Shown here piece after piece: positions 1 to 8,402 of a stretch of DNA of 64,000 bases (positions are counted from its first letter, which is position 1; each line of letters opens with the position of its first letter). The translations under genes and the position numbers were made by a program. The notes under the pieces were generated by a model, which did no database searches, was not told the origin of the DNA, and saw nothing but the letters and a program-made list of their open reading frames with translations. Source of the DNA: Niallia sp. FSL W8-0635 (lineage in GTDB: Bacteria > Bacillota > Bacilli > Bacillales > Cytobacillaceae); contig NZ_JBBOYD010000001.1 in NCBI RefSeq assembly GCF_038007965.1, positions 2,644,501-2,708,500 of the forward strand. Reading direction: 5' to 3'.

Positions 1-282
1 ATCTGAAATACCTATTTAGTTATAGCCCTCTCCCTACCCGCTTCCCCTAAACACAAGAAAATCCTGTCAGAAATTGACATGACTTTTATCATTTACTAGG
101 GTAGCCACAAGAATTTATGATAGCAGATTACCATTACTTTGCCAATATTTTTTAGGATAAAATACTTACTTTTTCCTACTTTTCTCTTTTTGTTATTCTA
201 TTTCATAGTAAATTATTCTTATACGGCAATTTGTTTCAAGTAAGTGAAACTTTTTCCATCCTCCATACGTCCATTTGAGAAA

Positions 283-1068
283 TTAATGATTTGTATAAGC
301 AAATATTTTTGTCAGTAAAGCATAAAGATGAATTACTTCTTTATCAGACGCATGATGATCAATTGTCAATAAAGGTAAATTGGGATCCATAAAACGCTTT
401 GACCATTCTTTTGGCATCCACCCTTTTCTCAAATGTGCTATAACATATCCATCTTTCTTCTTAAAATGATATTCCATTTGTCCAAAGCTTTTTTTCATCA
501 CAATAGAATGATCACCATATAAAAAAGTCCTTAATGAACTTCTTCTTGTTTTCTGTTCTATTATTTTACTAATTATTTTTTTATCCTTATTTTTTATCTC
601 TATCTTTTTTCTTTTTATCGTAAAAGTATATTGAAGCTCGTCGTTTGTGTTATAAAACCCATATGATTTTGTATGAAATCGATCAAAGATAAATGGAAGA
701 TACCAGCGAACTACCGAAAATCTTTCGTCTTTAATTTCTCCAATCTCAATCCCGTCCCTATCGAAGACAATCATACGTAACGATGGTGCTGGAAGAAATG
801 ATAAAACAACTGTCTTCGTTTTTAAAATCGATTTTATTTGACCATGTTCAAGTAATGTATCCATTCTTTCAAATCTTCGTTTATGTAAGTAATACTGACT
901 ATAGCAAGTCACACTATAACATCCAAATGGCATTAAAAGTAAAAAATATGTAATACTAGAATGACTAAAAATAAACAGCACAGTGAAAAGAAACATTGGT
1001 ATGCAACTAAATAAACTAGCATTTAAGGCTGAAACGGCTGTATATTTGTAATATTTTTCTATATTCAT
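283..1068 (-). CDS. Hypothetical membrane protein, two N-terminal TM segments
   Basis: I do not recognise the family. The 261-residue product begins with a short cytoplasmic stretch and two closely spaced hydrophobic segments (about residues 18-35 and 38-56). A soluble C-terminal part of about 190 residues follows, rich in beta-type and Lys/Arg-rich sequence (basic run around 150-175). This shape, a membrane hairpin with a cytosolic domain, resembles tubby/LURP-one-like proteins of Bacillus, but I see no decisive motif. An AAGGAGCTTTCGTT stretch precedes the ATG, giving an acceptable ribosome site. It stands alone: the next gene is divergent (1194) and nothing recognisable lies downstream to the window edge. 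Confidence 0.75.
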   Translation of the reverse strand: MNIEKYYKYTAVSALNASLFSCIPMFLFTVLFIFSHSSITYFLLLMPFGCYSVTCYSQYYLHKRRFERMDTLLEHGQIKSILKTKTVVLSFLPAPSLRMIVFDRDGIEIGEIKDERFSVVRWYLPFIFDRFHTKSYGFYNTNDELQYTFTIKRKKIEIKNKDKKIISKIIEQKTRRSSLRTFLYGDHSIVMKKSFGQMEYHFKKKDGYVIAHLRKGWMPKEWSKRFMDPNLPLLTIDHHASDKEVIHLYALLTKIFAYTNH

Positions 1069-1193
1069 AACGAAAGCTCCTTCATTTCCATTCTTATCAC
1101 AAGAAAGAATTGTGAGTTTGTGCGTATTTTAAATCTTTAGTATCTATTCTATTAATTTCCATACAAATCTATGATTAATTGGAGGAGACTTTT

Positions 1194-1757
1194 TTGAAAA
1201 AAATAATTTTTATTCTATTAACCTACCTACTATTTTTATTTTCTACCTATATAGTCCTTACCTATATGCAAATTAATAAGGCGGCATCTATGAGCCCACC
1301 AAATGACGTACCTTATTTGATTGTATTAGGAGCAAAGGTAAATGGAAATCAGCTTTCGAAGGCCCTTCTTTATCGAGCAGAAACAGCTTTAAACTATTGG
1401 GAAAATAACCAATCGACAATAATAGTGGTAACAGGAGGACAAGGGAAAGGTGAGGATATGACAGAAGCATCTGCCTTAATGCATTATTTTATGGAGAACG
1501 GAGTCCCAGAAGATCGTATTCTTATAGAGGATCAATCCATAAGCACCTATGAAAACTTACTATTTACAAAGGAGCTATTTTCCGTTAAGGAAGCGGTTAT
1601 CGTGAGTAATGATTTCCATTTATATAGAGCAATAGAAATGGCAAGAACACTTAAAATAACAGCATATCCCCTAGCTGCAAATACACCAAAATCAGTAAAG
1701 TTCGTATTATATTTAAGGGAATATGCTGCTATTCTTAAAATGCATGTAACACTATAG
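1194..1757 (+). CDS. YdcF/SanA/ElyC family (DUF218) protein
   Basis: This is a DUF218-type protein of about 187 residues. One N-terminal membrane segment (IIFILLTYLLFLFSTYIVL) is followed by the conserved core: 'YLIVLGAKVNG' near residue 40, 'VVTGGQGKGEDMTEA' near 80, and 'ISTYENLLFTKELF' and 'AVIVSNDFHLYRA' near 115-145. In other bacteria such proteins act in envelope or lipid-carrier metabolism; the exact reaction is unknown. A longer frame starts at a TTG at 1179, but that codon overlaps GGAGGA at 1181-1186. The real start is therefore the TTG at 1194, spaced 7 nt from it. The 3' end converges on the DUF4870 gene with only 9 bp between stop codons, and a small inverted repeat lies there. 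Confidence 0.88.
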   Translation: MKKIIFILLTYLLFLFSTYIVLTYMQINKAASMSPPNDVPYLIVLGAKVNGNQLSKALLYRAETALNYWENNQSTIIVVTGGQGKGEDMTEASALMHYFMENGVPEDRILIEDQSISTYENLLFTKELFSVKEAVIVSNDFHLYRAIEMARTLKITAYPLAANTPKSVKFVLYLREYAAILKMHVTL

Positions 1758-1766
1758 TCAAATGGA

Positions 1767-2105
1767 CTATTTAATAAAACGAATTGTTAATGGAATATGG
1801 TACTCTAGTCCTTCATAGGATTTTATTGCTGCGATAATTGTAAATACAAAAGCCATTATACCAATAATAGGTAAAATAACCATTCCTATAATGATAAATA
1901 CAAGAATCCAGGCAATAAAGGAATAAATCGCATAAGAAATTAAGAAATTGAAATATTCTTTCCCATGATAATTAACAAAAGGAGAATCCTTTTTCACGAG
2001 CCAAATAATTAATGGTCCGATAAAAGTAGTAAAGAAACTAGATACGTAAATCAACATTGCAAAAATTCTATCATCTGTTGATGATACATCTTTTTTGAAA
2101 TCCAT
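1767..2105 (-). CDS. DUF4870 (Tic20-like) small membrane protein
   Basis: A 112-residue protein with the DUF4870 signature. A soluble start 'STDDRIFAMLIYVSSFF' is followed by a first membrane segment, the motif 'WLVKKDSPFVNYHGKEYFNF' and two further hydrophobic segments ending near residue 92. The family is common in Firmicutes and looks like a Tic20-type four-helix membrane protein; its function is unknown. The gene is monocistronic. Upstream, at 2146-2173 on the same strand, sits a TGAAAC-N16-CGTATA sequence, the form expected for an extracytoplasmic-function sigma factor such as sigma-W. Expression may therefore respond to envelope stress. GGAGGTTTC directly precedes the ATG. Confidence 0.85.
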   Translation of the reverse strand: MDFKKDVSSTDDRIFAMLIYVSSFFTTFIGPLIIWLVKKDSPFVNYHGKEYFNFLISYAIYSFIAWILVFIIIGMVILPIIGIMAFVFTIIAAIKSYEGLEYHIPLTIRFIK

Positions 2106-2145
2106 TAGAAACCTCCAAATAGTAATAATAATTGCTATATTATTA

Positions 2146-2173
2146 TATACGATTGATTAAATGAAATGTTTCA
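2146..2173 (-). promoter_or_regulatory. Candidate ECF (sigma-W-type) promoter of the DUF4870 gene
   Basis: Read on the minus strand, TGAAAC (2173-2168) is followed after exactly 16 nt by CGTATA (2151-2146). This matches the sigma-W/sigma-M consensus TGAAAC-N16-CGTA/C, including the TA after CGTA. The 2105 start codon lies about 40 nt downstream of the -10 element. The same arrangement occurs twice in the Ter island (38016-38041 and 44673-44699). Confidence 0.7.
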
Positions 2174-2396
2174 TTTTCATTTAATATTTGTCCGATTATG
2201 TAAAATATGCTTTCTTACTAAAATAACTATTTATTTTCCTTTTTCTTTACAATTGTTCATAAATTTTTTACATTTTGTTTGTATTTTCCTATTTTCAATT
2301 TCAACGTAATTTTGTATGATATAGAAAAGTAATTTGTTATCATGAGATAATAATAAAAGATGGGAAGGCAAATGGTGCGCCACCGTATTGGTTCTA

Positions 2397-2455
2397 GTGG
2401 GTTCGATTCCCACCCCGAAATTTTTTTTCAAATGGATTAAAAATTTCGAGGGTGG
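2397..2455 (+). promoter_or_regulatory. Candidate attenuator: tRNA T-arm mimic overlapping a terminator-like hairpin
   Basis: GTGGG-TTCGATT-CCCAC (2397-2413) has the exact form of a tRNA T-arm with its TTCGATT loop. The 3' arm of that small hairpin is shared with a larger one: CCACCCCGAAATTTTT (2410-2425) pairs with 2439-2455 in about 16 bp with one bulged A, followed by ACTTTTCTTT. The two structures exclude each other, and both lie in the leader of the GNAT gene that starts at 2506. A small GGTG-CGC-CACC hairpin lies just upstream (about 2374-2384). I could not find the 5' half of a tRNA acceptor stem, so an intact tRNA is excluded. A tRNA 3'-end remnant is the main alternative. Confidence 0.45.
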
Positions 2456-2505
2456 ACTTTTCTTTGTCTGGAGTTAATTCTGCCCTCAAATATGGAGGGA
2501 TTATT

Positions 2506-3063
2506 ATGTTAAAGAAAAGAGATCTTGAGGAATGCCAAGCATTATATCCTTTAATGACGCATCCTGATGTCTTTCCATTTGTTCGTCAGAAACCTAATTC
2601 TTATGAAGAATACCTCTTTCTAACCAAACAAACAATGGAAGCAGAAGAAAGAGGAGAGCTAATTTCAAGAACTATATTGGATGAATGGCAAAATCCGATT
2701 GGTACAATTAGTTTATATGATCTTAATGAAAATATTGGTTTTCTTGGTACATGGTTAGGGAAACCCTATCATGGAAAAGGATATAATAAATTAGCAAAGG
2801 AACTATTCTTTTCGGAAGCGTTCTTTGAACTAAATATTGATAGCATATTAATGCGAATTAGAAGCAATAATACCCGTTCACTAAAAGCTGCTGAAAAGCT
2901 TCCTTATGCCATTTCTGCCAATGAAACAAGGAGTAACCTTTTACAAGCATTAAATAGTACTGGTATTACTTATCAACTATTTGAAATTCCTAAAGATTTA
3001 TTTACTCTTTATACTTTACGTCAAACTAATGAAGAGAGTACAAATGATCTCAGAGAGGCGTAA
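2506..3063 (+). CDS. GNAT family N-acetyltransferase (RimJ/RimL-like)
   Basis: A GNAT-fold acyltransferase of 185 residues, predicted to transfer an acetyl group from acetyl-CoA to an amine or protein terminus; the substrate is unknown. Visible elements are the RimJ/RimL-like start 'LKKRDLEECQALYPLMTHPDVFPFV', the beta4 region 'IGFLGTWLGKPYHGKGYNKLAK' (acetyl-CoA loop, GKPYHGKGYN) and 'MRIRSNNTRSLKAAEKL' (motif B). A longer frame reaches back to 2452, but it runs through the leader hairpin. GGAGGG at 2494-2499 places the start at ATG 2506. Expression may be controlled by the competing hairpins at 2397-2455. A strong terminator follows at 3091-3140. Confidence 0.87.
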   Translation: MLKKRDLEECQALYPLMTHPDVFPFVRQKPNSYEEYLFLTKQTMEAEERGELISRTILDEWQNPIGTISLYDLNENIGFLGTWLGKPYHGKGYNKLAKELFFSEAFFELNIDSILMRIRSNNTRSLKAAEKLPYAISANETRSNLLQALNSTGITYQLFEIPKDLFTLYTLRQTNEESTNDLREA

Positions 3064-3090
3064 ATACATTAGCCAACTTCCAATAACCTA

Positions 3091-3140
3091 ATAAGATCAG
3101 TGATAGCAAATATCTATCCACTGATCTTATTTCATTTTTT
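3091..3140 (+). terminator. Rho-independent terminator after the GNAT gene
   Basis: ATAAGATCAGTG (3091-3102) pairs perfectly with CACTGATCTTAT (3119-3130), with further TAG-CTA pairing inside. It is followed by TTCATTTTTT. Confidence 0.85.
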
Positions 3141-3181
3141 GCTTATTTTGCTCTGTATATCTTTCATTCTGTGTGAATACT

Positions 3182-3214
3182 AAAAAAAAGAACCTTTAAG
3201 CATATACCTTAAAG
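3182..3214 (-). terminator. Terminator of the ars/CoA-disulfide reductase unit
   Basis: On the minus strand, CTTTAAG pairs with CTTAAAG (arms at 3208-3214 and 3194-3200 on plus coordinates). A T-rich tract ending in eight T (3189-3182) follows. Confidence 0.65.
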
Positions 3215-3237
3215 ATCCTTCGTCTGTTTAAAATTTA

Positions 3238-4881
3238 TTACTTATTCTTCCTATAGTGTTGATAATTCTTATTCCCACCAGATAAATTATAGATGTCGGT
3301 GAATCCCAAATTGCGTAAAACATTTTGTGCGGCATTTCCTGTCACACCACTATTACAATACGTTATGGTAGGTAAGTTCGGATTAATTTCCTTCGATTTT
3401 TCACGCAACTCTCCAAGAGGTATGTTAATGGCACTTTCCACACATGAAACTTGATATTGTTTTGTAGCACGTGTATCAATGACCTGAATTTCTTCCCCTT
3501 TTTCCATTCTATCAGTTAACTCACTAGGTGTAATTAATTTATTTTTCTTCTCAATAGCATTCTGTAGCGCCATTCCAGTATACATAACCGGATCTTTTGT
3601 TGTACTAAATGGTGGTGCATAAGCAAGATCAAGATGAAATAAATCTTCCGCTTTCGCTTTAAATGTAATTGCTGTTACAAAAACATCAATTCGCTTATCC
3701 ACCCCTTCTTGTCCAACTATTTGTACACCTAATATTCTACCTGTTTTTCTATCTGCAATTGCCTTAATGATCAATTCTTTTCCACCAAGATACTCTGCTC
3801 TAGCAGGCTTGATATTATGTAATATTTCAATATCATATCCTTCTTCCAATGCTTCCGTTTCATTCATACCAGTTTGTCCAACAGCTAAGTCAAAAACGCG
3901 AAGAATACCTGTGCCTAAAATGCCTCGATGTTCTAATGTTCCACCTGTTATTACATCTCCAGCTATCCTTCCCATTTTATTGGCCGTACTACCTAATGGA
4001 CGATATAGTGGTTTCCCCGTTATTAAGGAATAACTTTCTGCAACATCTCCTACAGCATATACATCTGGTATATTCGTTTGCATTTTACTATTTACAACGA
4101 TAGCGCCTGATTGACCAATATTCACGCCCATTTTCTTTGCTAATTGGGTATTAGGACGGACACCTATTGCTAAAATGACCATATCTGTTTTCATTACTCT
4201 TCCTGATTTTGTGTATATTTCCTTTTCATTTATAGCAGATACTTCCTCGTTTAAAACGAGATTTACCCCTTTTTTTACTAGGTGCTCCTCTACACGTGAA
4301 GCTATATCTTTATCTAGATGGGACATAACTTGATTACTTCTTTGTACTAACGTTACATCTAATCCTCTAATTTTAAGCTGCTCTGCCATTTCTAAGCCTA
4401 TATATCCTGCCCCAATAATCGTTACTTTTTTCGGCTGCATCTGTTTTATAAATTGATCAATAGCTGCTGTATTTTGAATGGTTCGAACTTGAAAAACATG
4501 TTTTTTCTCTACCCCATTAATTGCAGGAGTAATTGGTGATGCCCCAGTCGCAAATACTAATACATCATAGTCATCCTCTTTTACTTCATTTGTTTCTAAG
4601 TTTTTCACTTGTATTTTTTTTTGATCTGCATCGATTGTGGTCACTTCATGTCGGATAAAAATATCTACATTATATCTTTTTTTAAACCAAGCTGGATTTC
4701 TTGGTGTTAACGTTTCTAATTCCTCAATTTCTCCACCTAAGAAATAAGGAATACCACAAACAGAATAGGATATATCATAATCAGCATTATAAAGGGTGAT
4801 ATCCGCATTTTCGTCATTTCTACGTGCTTTTGCTGCTACTGATGTACCGGCTGCTACAGAGCCAATAATGATAATTTTCAT
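3238..4881 (-). CDS. cdr: CoA-disulfide reductase with C-terminal rhodanese domain
   Basis: A flavoprotein disulfide reductase of the CoADR-RHD type (547 residues), which uses NAD(P)H to reduce CoA disulfide or CoA/thiol persulfides in the cytosol. The N-terminal FAD motif is 'IIIGSVAAGTSVAAKARR'. The redox cysteine sits in 'SYSVCGIPYFLGG' (Cys43). The NAD(P)H-binding 'VTIIGAGYIGLEMAEQL' lies near residue 155, 'VYAVGDVAES' near 280, then the dimerisation domain. From about residue 455 a rhodanese domain ends with the active-site loop 'YCNSGVTGNAA'. GGAGG precedes the ATG. It lies about 75 nt downstream of arsB in the same direction, so it is probably co-transcribed with arsR-arsB. That may tie thiol or persulfide repair to arsenic or sulfur stress (inference). 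Confidence 0.93.
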   Translation of the reverse strand: MKIIIIGSVAAGTSVAAKARRNDENADITLYNADYDISYSVCGIPYFLGGEIEELETLTPRNPAWFKKRYNVDIFIRHEVTTIDADQKKIQVKNLETNEVKEDDYDVLVFATGASPITPAINGVEKKHVFQVRTIQNTAAIDQFIKQMQPKKVTIIGAGYIGLEMAEQLKIRGLDVTLVQRSNQVMSHLDKDIASRVEEHLVKKGVNLVLNEEVSAINEKEIYTKSGRVMKTDMVILAIGVRPNTQLAKKMGVNIGQSGAIVVNSKMQTNIPDVYAVGDVAESYSLITGKPLYRPLGSTANKMGRIAGDVITGGTLEHRGILGTGILRVFDLAVGQTGMNETEALEEGYDIEILHNIKPARAEYLGGKELIIKAIADRKTGRILGVQIVGQEGVDKRIDVFVTAITFKAKAEDLFHLDLAYAPPFSTTKDPVMYTGMALQNAIEKKNKLITPSELTDRMEKGEEIQVIDTRATKQYQVSCVESAINIPLGELREKSKEINPNLPTITYCNSGVTGNAAQNVLRNLGFTDIYNLSGGNKNYQHYRKNK

Positions 4882-4955
4882 GTTATCCTCCTAGGACAAT
4901 AAATTGATTTATCTCTTTAAATCTCTTTTATTATGAAAAATAATAACTTGCCTCC

Positions 4956-6254
4956 CTAGGATAGGAAAGAAAGCCACAAATATAAGCCAATTAAAGTAAT
5001 GAAAAGGGTAGGAATAGTTAAGATAATTCCTGTTTTAAAATAGGTTCCCCATGAAATCTTCACACCCTTTTGAGATAGTACATGAAGCCATAATAAAGTT
5101 GCTAATGAACCGATCGGTGTAATTTTAGGTCCTAAATCAGAGCCAATTATATTAGCATATATTAACCCTTCTTTTATTATTCCTGTTGCATTTGTATCTG
5201 CTATTGCTAGAGCATCGATAAGAACGGTTGGCATATTATTCATAATGGAAGATATAATAGCAGCAAGGAATCCCATTCCCAAAGTCGCAACAAACAATCC
5301 CTGATCTGCCGCTCCTTGTATAACAGTTGAAAGCAGACTAGTTAATCCAACATTACGAAGACTATAGATGACAACATACATTCCAATTGAAAAGAAAACG
5401 ATTGCCCATGGTGCTCCCTTCATGACATTCTTAATAGATACTGCTTGACTTCTTCTTGCAAAAATAAGAAAAATGATTGCGATAATCCCTGCAACAAACG
5501 ATACAGGAATGGCTAAAAATTCACTACCAAAATAACCAATAAGTAAGACGGTTAAGATTATCCAAGAAATGCGGAACATTTTTTGATCTTTAATCGCTTC
5601 TACTGGAGCCCTTAAATGGCTTAAATCATACGTCTTTGGAATTCTCTTACGGAAGTATAGATATAACACAAAGATACTTGCTATTAAAGAGAACATATTA
5701 GGAATTATCATTCTTGATGCGTATTCAACAAATCCTATCCCAAAGAAGTCAGCCGAAACAATATTAACTAAATTACTTACTACTAAAGGCAAGGATGTGG
5801 TATCCGCAATAAATCCACTTGCCATGATAAATGGAAAAACCATTTTTTCTTCAAGCTTTAATGCACGTACCATTGCTAAAACGATTGGTGTCAAAATAAG
5901 CGCGGCCCCATCATTTGCAAAAAGTGCTGCAACGATTGCTCCTAATAGAGAAACATATATAAACATTTTAAGCCCGTTGCCATTCGCAACTCGAGCCATA
6001 TGAAGTGCGGCCCATTCAAAAAATCCAATTTCATCTAATATTAATGAGATTATTATAATGGCGATGAATGCAAGTGTAGCATTCCAAACAATCCCAGTTA
6101 CATCTACAACATCATTAAAATCAACTACACCTACCAGTAATGCTAATATTGCTCCCCCACAAGCAGACCATCCTATGGAAAGGTTTTTCGGCTGCCAAAT
6201 AACCAAAGTTAATGTTAATAAAAAAATAATAATTGCCAAAATTGTATGTAGCAA
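4956..6254 (-). CDS. arsB: ArsB-type arsenite/anion efflux permease
   Basis: An integral membrane transporter of the ArsB/NhaD (IT) superfamily with about 11-12 hydrophobic segments. Family features are '[25 protein letters not shown]' near the start, '[19 protein letters not shown]' and the pseudo-repeat '[18 protein letters not shown]'. ArsB exports arsenite or antimonite, usually driven by membrane potential. The longest frame begins with an ATG at 6269 that overlaps the arsR stop (TAATG). However, GGAGG follows that ATG directly, and a TTG at 6254 sits 8 nt after it, so 6254 is the better start. Either way translation is coupled to arsR. The substrate assignment rests on the family and on the CxC-type ArsR next door. 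Confidence 0.88.
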   Translation of the reverse strand: MLHTILAIIIFLLTLTLVIWQPKNLSIGWSACGGAILALLVGVVDFNDVVDVTGIVWNATLAFIAIIIISLILDEIGFFEWAALHMARVANGNGLKMFIYVSLLGAIVAALFANDGAALILTPIVLAMVRALKLEEKMVFPFIMASGFIADTTSLPLVVSNLVNIVSADFFGIGFVEYASRMIIPNMFSLIASIFVLYLYFRKRIPKTYDLSHLRAPVEAIKDQKMFRISWIILTVLLIGYFGSEFLAIPVSFVAGIIAIIFLIFARRSQAVSIKNVMKGAPWAIVFFSIGMYVVIYSLRNVGLTSLLSTVIQGAADQGLFVATLGMGFLAAIISSIMNNMPTVLIDALAIADTNATGIIKEGLIYANIIGSDLGPKITPIGSLATLLWLHVLSQKGVKISWGTYFKTGIILTIPTLFITLIGLYLWLSFLS

Positions 6255-6268
6255 ATTGTAAACCTCCA

Positions 6269-6628
6269 TTAATCACAGATAATTCTAAATCCTCTTTCGT
6301 CTAATCCATCGATTTTTTCACGCTGACTTGGAATGCGCTTCAATAGATCTTTTATTATTTCGTAATAGTCACTTTCATTATTTAATGAATAAAAAACCCA
6401 CTGACCTTTCTTTTGTTCTTTTACAATTCCCAAATCTCTCATTTTACGAAGATGCTGACTGATTGCTGGTTGTGACATATTAAAAATTTCTACAAATTCA
6501 CATACACAGCATTCTTGTTCAGACAGTAAGCTTACGATAGCAAGTCTTGTTTTATCACCTAATAGTTTTAAAGCACTTGCTACGTCTATTAAAGATAGTT
6601 CTTTTAAAGATTGGTCTTTTTCACTCAT
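6269..6628 (-). CDS. arsR: ArsR/SmtB family metalloregulator
   Basis: A 119-residue winged-helix repressor. The helix-turn-helix is '[22 protein letters not shown]' and the wing is '[11 protein letters not shown]'. Just before the recognition region is '[11 protein letters not shown]', which matches the ELCVCDL-type alpha3 site. In classical ArsR proteins that site uses the CxC cysteines to sense As(III) or Sb(III). It heads the arsR-arsB-cdr unit and overlaps the arsB reading frame, so it probably represses its own operon. An AT-rich imperfect inverted repeat in the upstream region (6669-6691) is a candidate operator. GGAGGAT precedes the ATG. Confidence 0.92.
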   Translation of the reverse strand: MSEKDQSLKELSLIDVASALKLLGDKTRLAIVSLLSEQECCVCEFVEIFNMSQPAISQHLRKMRDLGIVKEQKKGQWVFYSLNNESDYYEIIKDLLKRIPSQREKIDGLDERGFRIICD

Positions 6629-6668
6629 TTTTATCCTCCTCTCTATACATTTTCCATTACATAAGCAA

Positions 6669-6691
6669 ATAATTATATTCTTATATATTAT
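6669..6691. promoter_or_regulatory. Candidate ArsR operator (AT-rich imperfect dyad)
   Basis: ATAATTATATTCTTATATATTAT lies about 40-60 nt upstream of the arsR start codon. ArsR operators are usually imperfect AT-rich dyads in this position. The arms match only in part and the region is AT-rich overall, so the assignment is weak. Confidence 0.35.
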
Positions 6692-6848
6692 CAGTGAGAA
6701 AAAGTTACTGTCAATGAAATTACACTTTTTCTTCCTAATAAATATATCTTACTTTACATGCAATTTATAAATACTCTTGTATAAACCACTTTTTTGCAAA
6801 TAATTTAGAAGTTTCCGTTTCTATCTTTTCCTTCATTCTCTCTATCTA

Positions 6849-6857
6849 TGGTATAAT
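6849..6857 (+). promoter_or_regulatory. Extended -10 promoter of the MATE gene
   Basis: TGGTATAAT is a perfect extended -10 (TGnTATAAT) located 35 nt before the ATG at 6892. No convincing -35 hexamer is seen, which is usual for extended -10 promoters. Confidence 0.6.
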
Positions 6858-6891
6858 ACGAAACGTTATTGTGAAGAAAGAGGACAAATAG

Positions 6892-8256
6892 ATGAAACAA
6901 ACAAATTCAATAAATCAAAAGTTATCACAAATGATTGTTATCTTAATGCCTGTTCTTGTTACACAGGTCGGAATTTTTGCATTAAGCTTTTTTGATACGA
7001 CTATGTCTGGACATTATAGTCCCGTTGACTTAGCAGGGGTTGCTGTCGGTAGTTCCTTATGGACACCCATCTATACCGGACTAAGTGGGATCCTTCTCGC
7101 TTTACCTCCCATCGTGTCACAATTAATGGGGAGAAATGAACAAAAAGTGGTACGGTTTTCTGTTATCCAAGCAGCATATCTATCATTTAGTATGGCTGTC
7201 TCATTATTAATTATTGGCTATTTCTTTTTAGATTCTATTTTAGCAAGCCTTGGCTTAGAAAAAGCGGTATTTGAAGTTTCCTACCATTACTTAGTGGCTT
7301 TAAGTACTGGGATTATTCCTATCTTCTTATACTTTGTTCTTCGTTCTTTCATAGATTCCCTTGGCCAAACGCAGATTACTATGTTCATCACTTTAATTGC
7401 TATTCCAATAAATATTGTATTAAATTATGCACTTATTAATGGTATTTGGATATTCCCAGAGCTTGGTGGGGTAGGCACTGGCTATGCCACGAGTATCACC
7501 TATTGGTTCATGCTCTTTATTGCCGTTTTTATCGTTCATAAAAAACAGCCTTTTGAATCTTTTCAACTATTTACTCATTTTCCAAAAGTGTCCTGGAATA
7601 AATGGAAAGAAATTTTGACCATTGGGATTCCGATTGGTTTCTCTGTTTTCTTTGAAACGAGTATCTTTAGTGCCGTAACCATTCTAATGAGTAATTATGA
7701 TACCAAGACAATCGCAGCACATCAATCTGCTATTAACTTTGCTTCCCTCTTGTATATGGTTCCCCTAAGTATTTCTACTGCATTAACCATCCTTGTTGGT
7801 TATGAAGTGGGTGCTAGACGCATGAAGGACGCAAAAACATATAGTTGGTTAGGCGTGGGACTCGCTGTTATCATCGCATTTATTAGTGGCATTATCCTTT
7901 TAACGTTCCGAACAAATATCGCTGAAATTTATACGAAAGATTTGGAAGTTCTTCATTTAACAGCTCACTTTCTTATATATGCGATTTTCTTTCAACTATC
8001 AGATGCCATTCAAGCACCTATCCAAGGAGCTTTACGAGGATATAAAGATGTAAATGTTACACTTCTTATGAGTTTTCTATCTTACTGGGTGATAGGTTTA
8101 CCAAGCGGCTACCTTCTTGCTACGTATACTCATTTAGGGCCCTATGGCTATTGGATAGGACTCATCATAGGTCTTGCTGCCGGTGCCATTTTCTTAACAA
8201 GCCGATTAGTTCAGATTCAAAGGAAAAAATTTGTATATCCACATTATCAGGATTGA
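6892..8256 (+). CDS. MATE family multidrug efflux transporter
   Basis: A 454-residue transporter of the MATE (NorM-like) family, which expels cationic drugs or metabolites in exchange for Na+ or H+. About 12 hydrophobic segments form two homologous halves. Characteristic sequences are 'VLVTQVGIFALSFFDTTMSGHYS' in TM1, 'DLAGVAVGSSLWTPIYTGLSGIL' in TM2, 'GIPIGFSVFFETSIFSAVTILMS' at the start of the second half and 'AAHQSAINFASLLYMVPLSI'. The length is normal for the family. It is monocistronic, with an extended -10 promoter (6849) and a clear terminator (8262-8295). Substrate unknown. Confidence 0.93.
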   Translation: MKQTNSINQKLSQMIVILMPVLVTQVGIFALSFFDTTMSGHYSPVDLAGVAVGSSLWTPIYTGLSGILLALPPIVSQLMGRNEQKVVRFSVIQAAYLSFSMAVSLLIIGYFFLDSILASLGLEKAVFEVSYHYLVALSTGIIPIFLYFVLRSFIDSLGQTQITMFITLIAIPINIVLNYALINGIWIFPELGGVGTGYATSITYWFMLFIAVFIVHKKQPFESFQLFTHFPKVSWNKWKEILTIGIPIGFSVFFETSIFSAVTILMSNYDTKTIAAHQSAINFASLLYMVPLSISTALTILVGYEVGARRMKDAKTYSWLGVGLAVIIAFISGIILLTFRTNIAEIYTKDLEVLHLTAHFLIYAIFFQLSDAIQAPIQGALRGYKDVNVTLLMSFLSYWVIGLPSGYLLATYTHLGPYGYWIGLIIGLAAGAIFLTSRLVQIQRKKFVYPHYQD

Positions 8257-8261
8257 TCATC

Positions 8262-8295
8262 GAACTGCGGCTATTATTAGCGCAGTTCTTTTTTT
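8262..8295 (+). terminator. Terminator of the MATE gene
   Basis: GAACTGCG (8262-8269) pairs perfectly with CGCAGTTC (8281-8288), followed by a run of T to 8295. Confidence 0.88.
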
Positions 8296-8402
8296 AATCT
8301 TTATTTTGGAAACTGATACTTAGGCAAATACACACTTTTATCATCTATGAATACAATGAAAAATAAGCATATATTTGCAAAGTGAGAAAGGATGAATTTC
8401 CA

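Noticed and set aside
245..274. Plus-strand TGAAAC-N17-CGTC resembling an ECF promoter
   Set aside because: It points into the antisense of the 283-1068 gene with no plus-strand gene until 1194. Probably chance, or at most an antisense transcript.
2231..2431. Minus-strand 66-codon frame reading 'GVGIEPTRTNTVAHHLP'
   Set aside because: It is antisense to the T-arm-like hairpin. Peptides of this kind are a known false product of reading tRNA-like sequence backwards. No ribosome site.
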